This document shows positions 23,996 through 32,707 of a DNA stretch of 64,000 nucleotides, piece after piece. Every line of letters starts with the position of its first letter. The stretch's first letter is position 1. Both the position numbers and the translations under genes were made by a program. The notes under the pieces are model-generated. The model ran no database searches. It worked only from the letters and a program-made list of their open reading frames with translations, and was not told the DNA's origin. Origin of the DNA: Bacillus cabrialesii (GTDB lineage Bacteria; Bacillota; Bacilli; Bacillales; Bacillaceae); contig NZ_CP096889.1 of NCBI RefSeq assembly GCF_004124315.2, positions 432,001 to 496,000 of the forward strand. Reading direction: 5' to 3'.

Positions 23996-25144
23996 ATGAA
24001 GAGCGGGGTAATTCCTTCTTCAGCGGTCGGTCAAAAAATTAACGAGTGGTACAAATATATCCGCACATTCAGCGTGCCGGATGCCGAAGTGTTAAAAGCT
24101 GAAATCCAGCAGGAACTGAAACACATGCAGCACGATTCCAACTTGCTGCTTTATTATTCACTAATGGAATTCCGCCACCAGCTTATGCTTGATTATCTAG
24201 AGCCGTTAGAGAAGTTAAATATCGAGGACCAGCCGAGCCTGTCTGAATTATCTAGAAACATCGACAGCAATCAGGCGGATCTCAAAGGGCTGCTCGACTA
24301 TTATGTGAATTTTTTCCGCGGAATGTATGAGTTTGATAAGCGGGAATTTATTTCTGCCATTACATATTATAAACAAGCGGAGAAAAAGCTTTCCTTTGTC
24401 GCAGACCATATTGAACGGGCTGAATTCTATTTTAAGATCGCGGAAGCTTATTATTATATGAAGCAAACGTATTTTTCATTGATTAATATAAAAAACGCCT
24501 ATGAAATTTATGTGGAGCAGGAAACCTATAATGTGAGAATCATTCAGTGCCATTTTGTGTTCGGGGTCAATCTAATGGATGAAAGGAATTTCGAACAAGC
24601 CGCCCGCCATTTTAAATTGGCGCTCGATATGGCCGAAGGGGAACAAAAAGCCCAGCTGGTCGGAAGAGCGTATTACAATCTGGGGTTATGCTATTACAAT
24701 CAAGACCTTCTTGACCTTGCCATTGATTACTTTGAAAAAGCGGTCTCCACGTTTGAAAGCAGCAGGATCGTCAATTCACTTCCGCAAGCATACTTCTTAA
24801 TTACCTTGATTTATTATAAAAGGGGAAAACATGATAAAGCTTCGGAATATCACAAGCGGGGCTATGAATATGCTAAAGAAACAGACGATGCAGACTACGC
24901 GGTAAAATTCGAGTTTTTGCAATCCCTATATCAGGATCAGCCCAATGAAGAAGGAATCGAACGATGTTTCCAATACTTAAAAAATAAAAATATGTACGCT
25001 GATATAGAGGATTTAGCCCTAGAAGTAGCAAAATATTACTATGAACAAAAATGGTTCAAACTGTCTGCTTCCTACTTTCTAAAAGTTGAAGAGGCAAGAA
25101 AACAAATACAAAGGAGTGAAGGTTTGTATGAAATTGAAATCTAA
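23996..25144 (+). CDS. rapC: RapC, ComA-binding regulator (TPR protein)
   Basis: A 382-residue Rap protein: an N-terminal three-helix bundle (about 1-70) and a C-terminal superhelix of tetratricopeptide repeats (NLGLCYYNQDLLDLAIDYFEKAV is one clear repeat). It binds ComA and blocks its DNA binding, and is itself inhibited by the PhrC pentapeptide (CSF). No phosphatase-type QEN-like claim is made. ATG 23996 follows GGGTGAAGGA; upstream ATGs are the ribosome-site region. Its 3' end overlaps phrC by 17 bases. Confidence 0.96.
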   Translation: MKSGVIPSSAVGQKINEWYKYIRTFSVPDAEVLKAEIQQELKHMQHDSNLLLYYSLMEFRHQLMLDYLEPLEKLNIEDQPSLSELSRNIDSNQADLKGLLDYYVNFFRGMYEFDKREFISAITYYKQAEKKLSFVADHIERAEFYFKIAEAYYYMKQTYFSLINIKNAYEIYVEQETYNVRIIQCHFVFGVNLMDERNFEQAARHFKLALDMAEGEQKAQLVGRAYYNLGLCYYNQDLLDLAIDYFEKAVSTFESSRIVNSLPQAYFLITLIYYKRGKHDKASEYHKRGYEYAKETDDADYAVKFEFLQSLYQDQPNEEGIERCFQYLKNKNMYADIEDLALEVAKYYYEQKWFKLSASYFLKVEEARKQIQRSEGLYEIEI

Positions 25145-25250
25145 GTTGTTTGTTATTTGTTTGGCCGCAGCCGCGATTTTCACAGCGACAGGCGTTTCCG
25201 CTAATGCCGAAGCACTCGACTTTCATGTAACTGAAAGAGGAATGACGTAA
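25128..25250 (+). CDS. phrC: PhrC pre-peptide, precursor of competence and sporulation factor CSF
   Basis: A 40-residue secreted pre-peptide: basic start MKLKSK, hydrophobic signal core, AxA-type cleavage region (VSANAEA), and the mature pentapeptide ERGMT at the extreme C-terminus. After export and processing CSF is reimported by Opp and inhibits RapC (and at higher levels other Raps). ATG 25128 lies inside the rapC end with AAGGAGTGAAGG upstream. In B. subtilis it also has a SigH promoter inside rapC. Confidence 0.97.
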   Translation: MKLKSKLFVICLAAAAIFTATGVSANAEALDFHVTERGMT

Positions 25251-25257
25251 GAACCGG

Positions 25258-25292
25258 CCCCTTCTCATGTTAGAGAAGGGGTTTTTCTTTTT
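25258..25292 (+). terminator. Terminator of rapC-phrC
   Basis: CCCCTTCTC-ATGTTA-GAGAAGGGG then TTTTTCTTTTT, a nine-base-pair stem right after phrC. Confidence 0.9.
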
Positions 25293-25324
25293 AAAAAACG
25301 CCGCAAGACACGCTCTTACGGCGC
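25293..25324 (-). terminator. Terminator of yczM
   Basis: Read leftward: CGCCGTAAGA...TCTTGCGGCG then TTTTTT. It is homologous in sequence to the terminator of the upstream paralogue at 25535-25570. Confidence 0.8.
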
Positions 25325-25348
25325 CTCCTTCATGGAGATTACTTTTAT

Positions 25349-25438
25349 TTAGTAGCCTCCTACAAATGCAGTTCCCACAATAATCAAGAGGATAAATAAC
25401 ACAACAATCAAAGCGAAAGAAGTTCCGTAACCTGACAT
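25349..25438 (-). CDS. yczM: YjcZ-family 29-residue membrane peptide (YczM)
   Basis: Encodes a 29-residue peptide beginning MSGYGTSFALIVVLF and ending VGTAFVGGY: one membrane helix with a short glycine/tyrosine head. This is the YjcZ-like small sporulation-associated peptide family; function unknown. A perfect AGGAGGTGG ribosome site lies before the ATG at 25438. It has its own terminator. It is a paralogue of the gene at 25593-25703. Confidence 0.85.
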   Translation of the reverse strand: MSGYGTSFALIVVLFILLIIVGTAFVGGY

Positions 25439-25534
25439 CTTGTGCCACCTCCTTATGAGACTGCTTTATCTTATGCTGCAAAACCGCGGAGGACAGGGTT
25501 TTCAGGTATACTTTGAAAAATAATGAAAACAACT

Positions 25535-25570
25535 AAAAACGCCGCAAGACAACGAAATTGTCTTACGGCG
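25535..25570 (-). terminator. Terminator of yczN
   Basis: Read leftward: CGCCGTAAGACAA-TTTCG-TTGTCTTGCGGCG then TTTTTAG; a 13-base-pair stem. Confidence 0.85.
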
Positions 25571-25592
25571 CCCCGCAGAGATGATCAGCAGC

Positions 25593-25703
25593 TTAGTAGC
25601 CGCCAACAAACGCAGTCCCTACGATAATCAAAAGAATAAACAATACAACGATTAAAGCGAAAGAACTGATGCCGTAACCGCCACCGTTAGAGTATCCTGA
25701 CAT
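25593..25703 (-). CDS. yczN: YjcZ-family 36-residue membrane peptide (YczN)
   Basis: Encodes a 36-residue peptide beginning MSGYSNGGGYGISSF and sharing its last 22 residues (FALIVVLFILL... to ...TAFVGGY) with YczM. The extra residues are a Gly/Ser/Tyr insert after MSGY. Ribosome site AGGGAGGTGAAACC before ATG 25703. Same gene-plus-terminator layout as yczM, so the two are a tandem duplication. Other family members are expressed in sporulation. Confidence 0.85.
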   Translation of the reverse strand: MSGYSNGGGYGISSFALIVVLFILLIIVGTAFVGGY

Positions 25704-25818
25704 AAGGTTTCACCTCCCTATGAAGGATACTATAAGATATGCAAGGCCGATCAGTATGGCAGGGATAATAGTGGACAAGAAAAAAAATGAACAATTCGGC
25801 TATATAAAAATGATATAA

Positions 25819-25850
25819 AAAAATAGCGGACGCTTGCGTCCGCTATTTTA
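25819..25850 (-). terminator. Terminator of thrD
   Basis: AAATAGCGGACG-CAAG-CGTCCGCTATTT with T run, perfect 12-base-pair stem, seven bases past the thrD stop. Confidence 0.9.
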
Positions 25851-25856
25851 TGTACA

Positions 25857-27221
25857 TTAAGAGATCAGCACGCCAGCGAAAAATTCATGGTATAACGCTT
25901 GGACGGCTTTTCTTTCTTCGGCTTCTTTCACGCCGAACATCATGCTTACCTCGGAAGATCCCTGGTTGATCATTTCGATATTCACTTTTGCCTCTGATAA
26001 TGCTTTGGCCGCTCTCGCCGTTGTGCCGACATTGTGGCGCATCGCTTCTCCTACAACCATAATCAGCGCGAGATGATGCTCGACAATCACTTCGTCGGCG
26101 TGCAGATCTTCTTCGATTCGTTTGATCACGCTGCGTTCAGTGGCGGCGTCCATTTGACCCTCCCGCAAGATGATGGTCATGTCATCAATTCCCGATGGAA
26201 CATGCTCATACGTCAAACCGTGCTCCTCCAAGATTTGAAGGGCTTTGCGGCCAAATCCGATTTCTCTGTTCATTAAATACTTGCTGATATAAATGCTGCA
26301 AAAACCGGTATCGCTGGCAATGCCGACGACAGGCCCGTTTGTGTTATCCCGCTTGCTGACGACACGGGTGCCTTGTGCTGACGGGTTATTCGTATTTTTG
26401 ATTTGTACGGGAATCCCCGCTCTGAATGCCGGAATGAGCGCTTCATCATGAAATACCGAAAAGCCAGCGTAGGACAGCTCCCGCATCTCTCTGTATGTCA
26501 GCTCGCTGATTTCCTTCGGATTTTCAACGAAGGACGGATTGACAGAGTACACAGCGTCCACGTCCGTAAAGTTTTCGTACAAATCAGCTTGAAGCCCGTT
26601 GGCAAGAATCGAACCGGTAATATCAGAACCGCTCCGTGAGAATGTGATCACATCGCCTGCCTCGCTGAATCCGAAAAAACCGGGAAAAATGATGAGACCG
26701 TCACGTTCCCGAAGACGATAGAGGTTTTGATAGGATTCAGGAAGAACTTGAGCGTTGCCGGGTTCATTTGTCACAAAAAGGCCGGCATCCTTTGGGTTCA
26801 CATATTCCGCTTTGACGCCTTTATGGCGGAAATAGGCGGCGATGAGCTTGGCGTTGTTATCCTCTCCGCTGGCTTTCACCGCGTCAAGATACTGCTCGGG
26901 ATTGCTTTTATCTCCTTCTAAAAGCGTAAACAAATCATCGCGGATTTTGCCGATAATGGTTTGCTCCAGCTGAAGCTCATTTGCGATGAGGGCATACCGT
27001 TCCACAACAGCTTCCGCCAGTTCAGGGGCGCTGCCTGATGCCAAATATTGTTCTGCGCATGCGATTAAGAGATCAGTCACTTTCGTATCCTCGGCATAGC
27101 GTTTTCCCGGAGCTGATACGACTACAGCTTTCCGAGCCGGATCTGAGGTTACGATGTGAAACACCTTTTCAAGCTGGGCGCCTGATGCGAGTGAGCTGCC
27201 TCCGAATTTAACGACCTTCAT
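25857..27221 (-). CDS. thrD: Aspartokinase III (lysine/threonine-sensitive)
   Basis: A 454-residue aspartate kinase that phosphorylates L-aspartate, the first step to lysine, methionine and threonine. Seen: KFGGSSLASG at the start, the kinase motif FSRSGSDITGS (about 220-230), and two C-terminal ACT regions (FCSIYISKYLMNREIGFG and ALIMVVGEAMRHNVGTTARAA) for feedback control. B. subtilis has three isozymes; this one (YclM) is inhibited by lysine plus threonine. ATG 27221 follows AGGAGATGTAAAC. No riboswitch is evident upstream, unlike lysC. Confidence 0.95.
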   Translation of the reverse strand: MKVVKFGGSSLASGAQLEKVFHIVTSDPARKAVVVSAPGKRYAEDTKVTDLLIACAEQYLASGSAPELAEAVVERYALIANELQLEQTIIGKIRDDLFTLLEGDKSNPEQYLDAVKASGEDNNAKLIAAYFRHKGVKAEYVNPKDAGLFVTNEPGNAQVLPESYQNLYRLRERDGLIIFPGFFGFSEAGDVITFSRSGSDITGSILANGLQADLYENFTDVDAVYSVNPSFVENPKEISELTYREMRELSYAGFSVFHDEALIPAFRAGIPVQIKNTNNPSAQGTRVVSKRDNTNGPVVGIASDTGFCSIYISKYLMNREIGFGRKALQILEEHGLTYEHVPSGIDDMTIILREGQMDAATERSVIKRIEEDLHADEVIVEHHLALIMVVGEAMRHNVGTTARAAKALSEAKVNIEMINQGSSEVSMMFGVKEAEERKAVQALYHEFFAGVLIS

Positions 27222-27267
27222 GTTTACATCTCCTAATGTTTAAAATTTTCACGCAAATTTAGTACTT

Positions 27268-27296
27268 ATTATCTCTCTTTCAGTCCTGTAAATCAA
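27268..27296 (-). promoter_or_regulatory. SigA promoter of thrD
   Basis: Read leftward: TTGATT (27296-27291), 17-base spacer, GATAAT (27273-27268), about 46 bases before the start codon. The remainder of the 385-base gap up to yclN (27300-27475) shows no gene or clear structure. Confidence 0.6.
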
Positions 27297-27477
27297 GGGG
27301 TAATTTCTTTCTGGAATGAACATTTGTATTTTCCACAAGGAATGATGTCAGGTAAACTCACCGTCTACATGCGGTCTGAAGATAAATATGGTAAATAGCC
27401 TAACGATTTGGGATGGAAAATGGTTAGAATTATTAGTAAAATTGAATAAATGACTAGGTTAATATTTTGAAAGAATA

Positions 27478-27505
27478 TTGACTAACATTAGAAAAATGGT
27501 AATAT
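27478..27505 (+). promoter_or_regulatory. SigA promoter of yclNOPQ
   Basis: TTGACT (27478-27483), 16-base spacer, TAATAT (27500-27505). The Fur box follows immediately. Confidence 0.65.
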
Positions 27506-27510
27506 GTAAA

Positions 27511-27525
27511 TGATAATGATAATCA
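27511..27525 (+). promoter_or_regulatory. Fur box of yclNOPQ
   Basis: TGATAATGATAATCA matches TGATAATNATTATCA with a single mismatch. It covers the predicted transcription start, so iron-loaded Fur should block initiation. Confidence 0.85.
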
Positions 27526-27606
27526 ATTACTATATGGCCATATTGTTTTGAGTCCTTGCGGAGTAGGAGATGCGTTCTTTTTGCTGTAAGGATGTAAGGA
27601 GGCAGC

Positions 27607-28557
27607 ATGAAGCTACGTTACTTATTTATTCTACTTATCATACTAGCAGTCACATCTGTATTTATCGGCGTGGAAGATCTGTCGCCGCTTGATCTCTTCG
27701 ATTTAAGCAAACAAGAGGCGTCAACGCTGTTTGCCAGCCGTTCGCCGCGATTGATCAGCATTGTCATCGCGGGCTTAAGCATGAGCATCTGCGGTTTGAT
27801 TATGCAGCAGATCAGCAGAAACAAATTCGTGTCACCGACGACGGCGGGCACGATGGATTGGGCGAGGCTCGGCATTTTAATATCCCTGCTGCTGTTTACA
27901 TCCGCCAGTCCTTTAATGAAAATGCTGGTTGCGTTTGTCTTTGCCCTTGCAGGAAATTTCTTGTTTATGAAAATCCTTGAGAGAATCAAGTTCAACGACA
28001 CGATCTTTATTCCGCTTGTCGGTTTAATGCTCGGGAATATCGTCAGTTCAATCGCGACATTTATCGCATATAAATATGACTTGATCCAGAATGTGTCATC
28101 ATGGCTTCAGGGAGACTTCTCTTTAGTTGTGAAAGGGAGATATGAGCTTCTTTATCTGAGTATTCCGCTCGTTATCATTGCCTATGTGTATGCGGATAAA
28201 TTCACATTGGCCGGTATGGGAGAAAGCTTTTCTGTCAACCTGGGCCTGAAGTACAAACGGGTTGTGAACATCGGGCTCATTATCGTGTCCCTGATCACGT
28301 CTCTTGTCATTTTGACTGTCGGTATGCTTCCATTTCTCGGTTTAATCATCCCGAATATTGTATCGATTTACAGAGGAGACAATCTGAAGAATAGCCTGCC
28401 GCACACTGCGCTGTTGGGAGCGGTTTTTGTGCTGTTTTGCGATATATTGGGCAGAATCATTATCTTCCCTTACGAAATCTCGATTGGCCTGATGGTCGGA
28501 ATCATCGGTAGCGGCATTTTCCTGTTTATGCTGTTAAGGAGAAAAGCATATGCGTAA
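27607..28557 (+). CDS. yclN: Petrobactin ABC importer permease YclN
   Basis: A 316-residue FecCD-family permease with about 8-10 helices, and a coupling region near GLKYKRVVNIG. With YclO it forms the heterodimeric channel for ferric petrobactin and its precursors. ATG 27607 follows GTAAGGAGGCAGC. First gene of yclN-O-P-Q under a Fur box; overlaps yclO by eight bases. Confidence 0.94.
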   Translation: MKLRYLFILLIILAVTSVFIGVEDLSPLDLFDLSKQEASTLFASRSPRLISIVIAGLSMSICGLIMQQISRNKFVSPTTAGTMDWARLGILISLLLFTSASPLMKMLVAFVFALAGNFLFMKILERIKFNDTIFIPLVGLMLGNIVSSIATFIAYKYDLIQNVSSWLQGDFSLVVKGRYELLYLSIPLVIIAYVYADKFTLAGMGESFSVNLGLKYKRVVNIGLIIVSLITSLVILTVGMLPFLGLIIPNIVSIYRGDNLKNSLPHTALLGAVFVLFCDILGRIIIFPYEISIGLMVGIIGSGIFLFMLLRRKAYA

Positions 28558-29497
28558 CCAGATAAAAATCGCGTTGCTCGTTGGTTTAGCTATTGTGTGT
28601 GTCGGCTTGTTTCTGTTTTATGACTTAGGCAATTGGGATTACACCCTGCCGAGAAGAATCAAAAAGGTCGCTGCCATTGTGCTGACAGGGGGAGCGATTG
28701 CGTTTTCGACCATGATCTTTCAGACGATTACGAACAACCGCATCCTCACGCCGGGCATCTTGGGCCTTGATTCTCTTTACATGCTGATTCAGACCGGCAT
28801 TATCTTTTTGTTCGGTTCTGCCAATATTGTCATCATGAATAAAAACATCAACTTTATCATCTCTGTACTGCTGATGATATTGTTTTCCCTTGTTCTGTAT
28901 CAGATCATGTTCAAGGGAGAGGGAAGAAATATCTTTTTCCTTCTGCTCATCGGAATCGTGTTTGGCACGCTGTTCAGCAGCCTGTCTTCCTTTATGCAGA
29001 TGCTGATTGATCCGAATGAGTTCCAAGTGGTGCAGGATAAGATGTTTGCCAGCTTTAACAACATCAATACGGATTTGTTATGGCTCGCGTTCATCATCTT
29101 CCTGCTGACAGGCGTTTATGTCTGGCGTTTCACAAAATTTTTCGATGTGCTGTCGCTCGGACGCGAGCACGCCGTCAATTTGGGCATTGACTATGACAAA
29201 GTGGTGAAGCAGATGCTGATCGTGGTTGCGATTCTTGTTTCTGTTTCAACAGCGCTAGTCGGGCCGATTATGTTCTTAGGCCTTCTTGTCGTCAACCTGG
29301 CGAGAGAATTCCTGAAAACGTATAAGCATTCATACTTAATCGCAGGCTCCGTTTTCATCAGCATCATTGCGCTGGTCGGAGGGCAGTTTGTGATTGAGAA
29401 AGTGTTCACCTTCTCAACGACGCTGAGCGTCATTATTAATTTTGCCGGCGGGATTTATTTTATCTACTTGCTGTTAAAGGAGAATAAATCATGGTAG
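28550..29497 (+). CDS. yclO: Petrobactin ABC importer permease YclO
   Basis: A 315-residue FecCD-family permease, paralogous to YclN, with conserved VGPIMFLGLLVVNLAR near the ATPase-coupling loop and the L-G-x-D-Y-D-K-V segment typical of the family. Start overlaps yclN and end overlaps yclP by seven bases, so the three are probably translated together. Confidence 0.94.
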   Translation: MRNQIKIALLVGLAIVCVGLFLFYDLGNWDYTLPRRIKKVAAIVLTGGAIAFSTMIFQTITNNRILTPGILGLDSLYMLIQTGIIFLFGSANIVIMNKNINFIISVLLMILFSLVLYQIMFKGEGRNIFFLLLIGIVFGTLFSSLSSFMQMLIDPNEFQVVQDKMFASFNNINTDLLWLAFIIFLLTGVYVWRFTKFFDVLSLGREHAVNLGIDYDKVVKQMLIVVAILVSVSTALVGPIMFLGLLVVNLAREFLKTYKHSYLIAGSVFISIIALVGGQFVIEKVFTFSTTLSVIINFAGGIYFIYLLLKENKSW

Positions 29498-30249
29498 AGG
29501 TCAAAAATGTAAGCAAACAATACGGCGGGAAAGTTGTCCTTGAAGAGACGTCAGTCACGATTCAAAAAGGCAAAATTACCTCGTTTATCGGTCCTAACGG
29601 CGCCGGCAAAAGCACACTGCTGTCTATTATGAGCCGCCTGATCAAAAAGGATTCCGGCGAGATTTTCATAGACGGACAAGAGATTGGGGCTTGCGACAGC
29701 AAAGAGCTTGCCAAGAAAATGAGCATTCTGAAGCAGGCGAACCAAATCAATATCAGGCTCACCATCAAAGACCTCGTCAGCTTCGGCAGATTTCCGTATT
29801 CACAAGGCCGCCTGACAGAGGAAGACTGGGTTCATATCAATCAGGCGCTAGGCTATATGAAGCTGGAAGACATTCAGGACAAATATCTGGATCAGCTGAG
29901 CGGCGGACAGTGCCAAAGGGCATTTATCGCCATGGTCATTGCCCAGGATACAGATTATATTTTTCTGGATGAGCCGCTGAACAATCTGGATATGAAACAT
30001 TCAGTTGAAATTATGAAACTGCTGAAACGGCTGGTGGAGGAGCTCGGAAAAACGATCGTGATCGTTATTCATGATATTAACTTCGCATCCGTCTACTCCG
30101 ATCATATCGTTGCCTTGAAAAACGGCCGAATCATAAAAGAGGGGCCGCCTGAGGAGATTATTGAAACCTCTGTGCTTGAGGAAGTTTACGATATGACCAT
30201 CCCGATTCAGACGATTGATCATCAAAGAATAGGTGTTTATTTTTCTTAA
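29491..30249 (+). CDS. yclP: Petrobactin ABC importer ATPase YclP
   Basis: A 252-residue FecE-type ATPase: Walker A GPNGAGKST (about 34-42), signature LSGGQCQRAFIAM, Walker B YIFLDEPLNNLD, and switch motif IVIHD. It energizes YclN/YclO. The signature has Cys in place of the more usual Gln/Arg, a tolerated variant. Confidence 0.95.
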   Translation: MVEVKNVSKQYGGKVVLEETSVTIQKGKITSFIGPNGAGKSTLLSIMSRLIKKDSGEIFIDGQEIGACDSKELAKKMSILKQANQINIRLTIKDLVSFGRFPYSQGRLTEEDWVHINQALGYMKLEDIQDKYLDQLSGGQCQRAFIAMVIAQDTDYIFLDEPLNNLDMKHSVEIMKLLKRLVEELGKTIVIVIHDINFASVYSDHIVALKNGRIIKEGPPEEIIETSVLEEVYDMTIPIQTIDHQRIGVYFS

Positions 30250-30270
30250 TATATAGAAGAGGTGAAGAGC

Positions 30271-31224
30271 ATGAAAAAGTTCGCATTACTATTCATCGCT
30301 TTGGTGACGGCAGTCGTCATTTCCGCATGCGGAAACCAAAGCACAAGCAGCAAAGGTTCTGATTCAAAGAAAGAGCAAATCACAGTAAAACACCAGCTGG
30401 ACAAAAACGGCACAAAAGTGACGAAAAATCCTAAAAAAGTAGTCGTATTTGATTTTGGCAGCTTAGATACGTTAGATAAACTCGGTCTTGATGATAAAGT
30501 AGCGGGCCTTCCGAAACAAGCCCTTCCAAGCTATCTGTCTAAATTCAAAGATGACAAATACGCTGATGTCGGAAGCTTAAAAGAGCCGGACTTCGAAAAA
30601 GTGGCGGATTTAGATCCTGATCTGATCATTATTTCAGGAAGACAATCTGAGTCTTACAAAGAGTTCTCTAAAATCGCGCCGACGATTTACCTTGGCGTAG
30701 ACACAGCGAAGTACATGGAATCATTTAAATCAGACGCTGAAACAATTGGTAAAATCTTCGATAAAGAAGAAGAAGTGAAAGATGAACTTGCAACAATTGA
30801 CAACTCAATTGCAGATCTTAAGAAAAAAGCTGAAAAGCTGAACAAAAACGGTCTTGTCATTATGGCGAACGACGGAAAAATCAGCGCGTTCGGTTCTAAA
30901 TCAAGATACGGCCTGATCCATGACGTATTCGGTGTGACACCAGCTGATAAAAAGATCAAAGCGTCTACGCACGGACAAAGTGTTTCTTACGAGTACATTT
31001 CAAAAACAAACCCTGATTACCTGTTTGTTATTGACCGCGGTACAGCAATCGGAGAAACATCATCTACAAAACAAGTCGTGGAAAACGATTATGTGAAAAA
31101 CGTAAACGCAGTGAAAAATGATCATGTCGTCTACCTTGATTCTGCTACGTGGTACTTATCAGGAGGCGGACTTGAGTCTATGGCGCAAATGATTAAAGAA
31201 GTAAAAGACGGTTTAGAGAAGTAA
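30271..31224 (+). CDS. yclQ: Petrobactin-binding lipoprotein YclQ
   Basis: A 317-residue FepB/FatB-type siderophore-binding lipoprotein: signal peptide with lipobox VISAC (Cys20), a Ser/Lys linker, then the periplasmic-binding fold with VVVFDFGSLDTLDKLG and the long backbone helix. It is anchored outside the membrane and hands ferric petrobactin or 3,4-dihydroxybenzoate precursors to YclNO. The start at 30271 is placed at the signal peptide after AGAGGTGAAGAGC. Confidence 0.95.
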   Translation: MKKFALLFIALVTAVVISACGNQSTSSKGSDSKKEQITVKHQLDKNGTKVTKNPKKVVVFDFGSLDTLDKLGLDDKVAGLPKQALPSYLSKFKDDKYADVGSLKEPDFEKVADLDPDLIIISGRQSESYKEFSKIAPTIYLGVDTAKYMESFKSDAETIGKIFDKEEEVKDELATIDNSIADLKKKAEKLNKNGLVIMANDGKISAFGSKSRYGLIHDVFGVTPADKKIKASTHGQSVSYEYISKTNPDYLFVIDRGTAIGETSSTKQVVENDYVKNVNAVKNDHVVYLDSATWYLSGGGLESMAQMIKEVKDGLEK

Positions 31225-31228
31225 AACC

Positions 31229-31265
31229 AAAAAGAGCCTGCGCTTAAAAGCGGGGCTCTTTTTTT
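31229..31265. terminator. Bidirectional terminator between yclQ and ycnB
   Basis: AAAGAGCC...GGCTCTTT with an inner CGCTT/AGCG stem and A and T runs on both sides. Confidence 0.75.
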
Positions 31266-31269
31266 ATGG

Positions 31270-32688
31270 TCAGCGTGCCGGCTGCTGTTCGGCAGGGCGC
31301 TGAGGTTTCTTTAATGTGAATGAGAGAAGGAAGCCGACAAGTGCGATGCAGGCTGCCACGATAAAAGCGGCGTTCATGCCGTGCAGGGCGGCGTGCTTTA
31401 TATTTGTCGTGCCTGCGTGAGCCGCCTGGTTGCTCATCACGGATACCAATAGGGCGGTTCCGATCGAGCCGCCGACTTGGCGAATGGTGTTGTTCATCGC
31501 TGTTCCGTGCGGGATCAGGTGGCGCGGCAGCGCGTTGATGCCGGCTGTCGTCACCGGCATCATGATCATGGCGGTGCCTAAGAGACGGACGGTATACAAC
31601 ACAACAATCCAAGCAAGCGATGTATGTTCGGTCAGCTGCATAAACGGCAGCGATGTCAGGAAGATAATGCAGAAACCGGCAATCGCCAGCCCTCTCCCGC
31701 CGACACGGTCAAAGATTCTGCCGATAAACGGTGACATGAAGCCCATGACAACGGCTCCCGGAAGAAGCATGAGCCCTGTATCAAAAGCTGTGACGTTTCT
31801 GACGTTTTGTGTATAAAGCGGCAGGATGGTTTCCGTACCGATCAATAATGCAAAGACAAGTGTTCCGAGCAGAGTTGTTAAGCTGAACACGCCAAACGTA
31901 AAGACGCGGAATTCGAGCATCGGTTTTTCAAGCTTCATTTGTCTAGTGATAAACAAGAGCAGTGAAATGACACCCACCAGCAGTGAAATCAAGACGGTTG
32001 AGCTGGTCCAGCCGTAAGAGCCAACGCTTGAGAAGCCGTACAGGAGGCCCCCGAATCCAAATGTCGAAAGGATCACTGATAAAATATCAATCTGTGTTTT
32101 TCTTAAAGTCGTCACATTCTTCATCAGGATGCTGGCAAGAATTAAATCTATTACAGCAAACGGAAGAATGATATAAAACAACGATCTCCAAGAGAAAGCT
32201 TCGACCGCCCATCCGGAAAGAGTCGGTCCGATCGCAGGCGCGAACGAGATGACCAATCCGACCATCCCCATGGCCTGGCCGCGTTTTTCAATCGGAAAGA
32301 TCGTCAGGAATACGGTCTGCATGAGCGGCATCATAATGCCGGCTCCGGCCGCTTGAATGATACGCGCCGTCAGCAGAACAGGGAAGTTCGGCGCGAACGC
32401 TCCGACAATAGTTCCGGCAGTAAAAATGCTCATTGCTGTGATGAGCAGCGCCCGGCTCGTGAATTTCTCAATTAAAAACGCGGTAATCGGAATTAAAATC
32501 CCGTTGGTTAACATAAATGAAGTGGTCAGCCATTGCGCTTGGTTGGCATCTACATTGAAATCCCTCATGATATGGGGAAGTGCGGTAATTAACAGCGTCT
32601 GATTCAAAATCGCGACAAACGCCCCGGCTAACAAAATGCCGACAATGACAGAACGGTTAAAAGGTTTTGGTTCAATACTTGTGTTCAA
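31270..32688 (-). CDS. ycnB: DHA2-family drug efflux transporter YcnB
   Basis: A 472-residue major facilitator (EmrB/QacA, 14-helix type): motif C region LVISFAPAIGPTLSGWAVE and the motif-A-like GRIFDRVGGRGLA loop. Proton-driven export of toxic compounds is the family role; the substrate is unknown. TTG start at 32688 after AGAAGGGATATGTA. It is 19 bases downstream of ycnC, which encodes a TetR regulator and likely controls both genes. Confidence 0.9.
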   Translation of the reverse strand: MNTSIEPKPFNRSVIVGILLAGAFVAILNQTLLITALPHIMRDFNVDANQAQWLTTSFMLTNGILIPITAFLIEKFTSRALLITAMSIFTAGTIVGAFAPNFPVLLTARIIQAAGAGIMMPLMQTVFLTIFPIEKRGQAMGMVGLVISFAPAIGPTLSGWAVEAFSWRSLFYIILPFAVIDLILASILMKNVTTLRKTQIDILSVILSTFGFGGLLYGFSSVGSYGWTSSTVLISLLVGVISLLLFITRQMKLEKPMLEFRVFTFGVFSLTTLLGTLVFALLIGTETILPLYTQNVRNVTAFDTGLMLLPGAVVMGFMSPFIGRIFDRVGGRGLAIAGFCIIFLTSLPFMQLTEHTSLAWIVVLYTVRLLGTAMIMMPVTTAGINALPRHLIPHGTAMNNTIRQVGGSIGTALLVSVMSNQAAHAGTTNIKHAALHGMNAAFIVAACIALVGFLLSFTLKKPQRPAEQQPAR

Positions 32689-32707
32689 TACATATCCCTT
32701 CTTTTCT

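Noticed and set aside
25128..25250. Toxin-like small peptide next to the tiny membrane peptides
   Set aside because: The sequence is clearly phrC (ERGMT end) and the two neighbours are YjcZ-type, so no toxin-antitoxin unit is supported.
27342..27398. 18-codon ORF (MMSGKLTVYMRSEDKYGK) in the thrD-yclN gap
   Set aside because: The AAGGA touches the ATG, no promoter fits, and length is within chance in an AT-rich gap.
27222..27480. Possible amino acid riboswitch or attenuator upstream of thrD
   Set aside because: The leader from the predicted start is only about 40 bases and holds no terminator-like hairpin; no lysine-riboswitch features seen.
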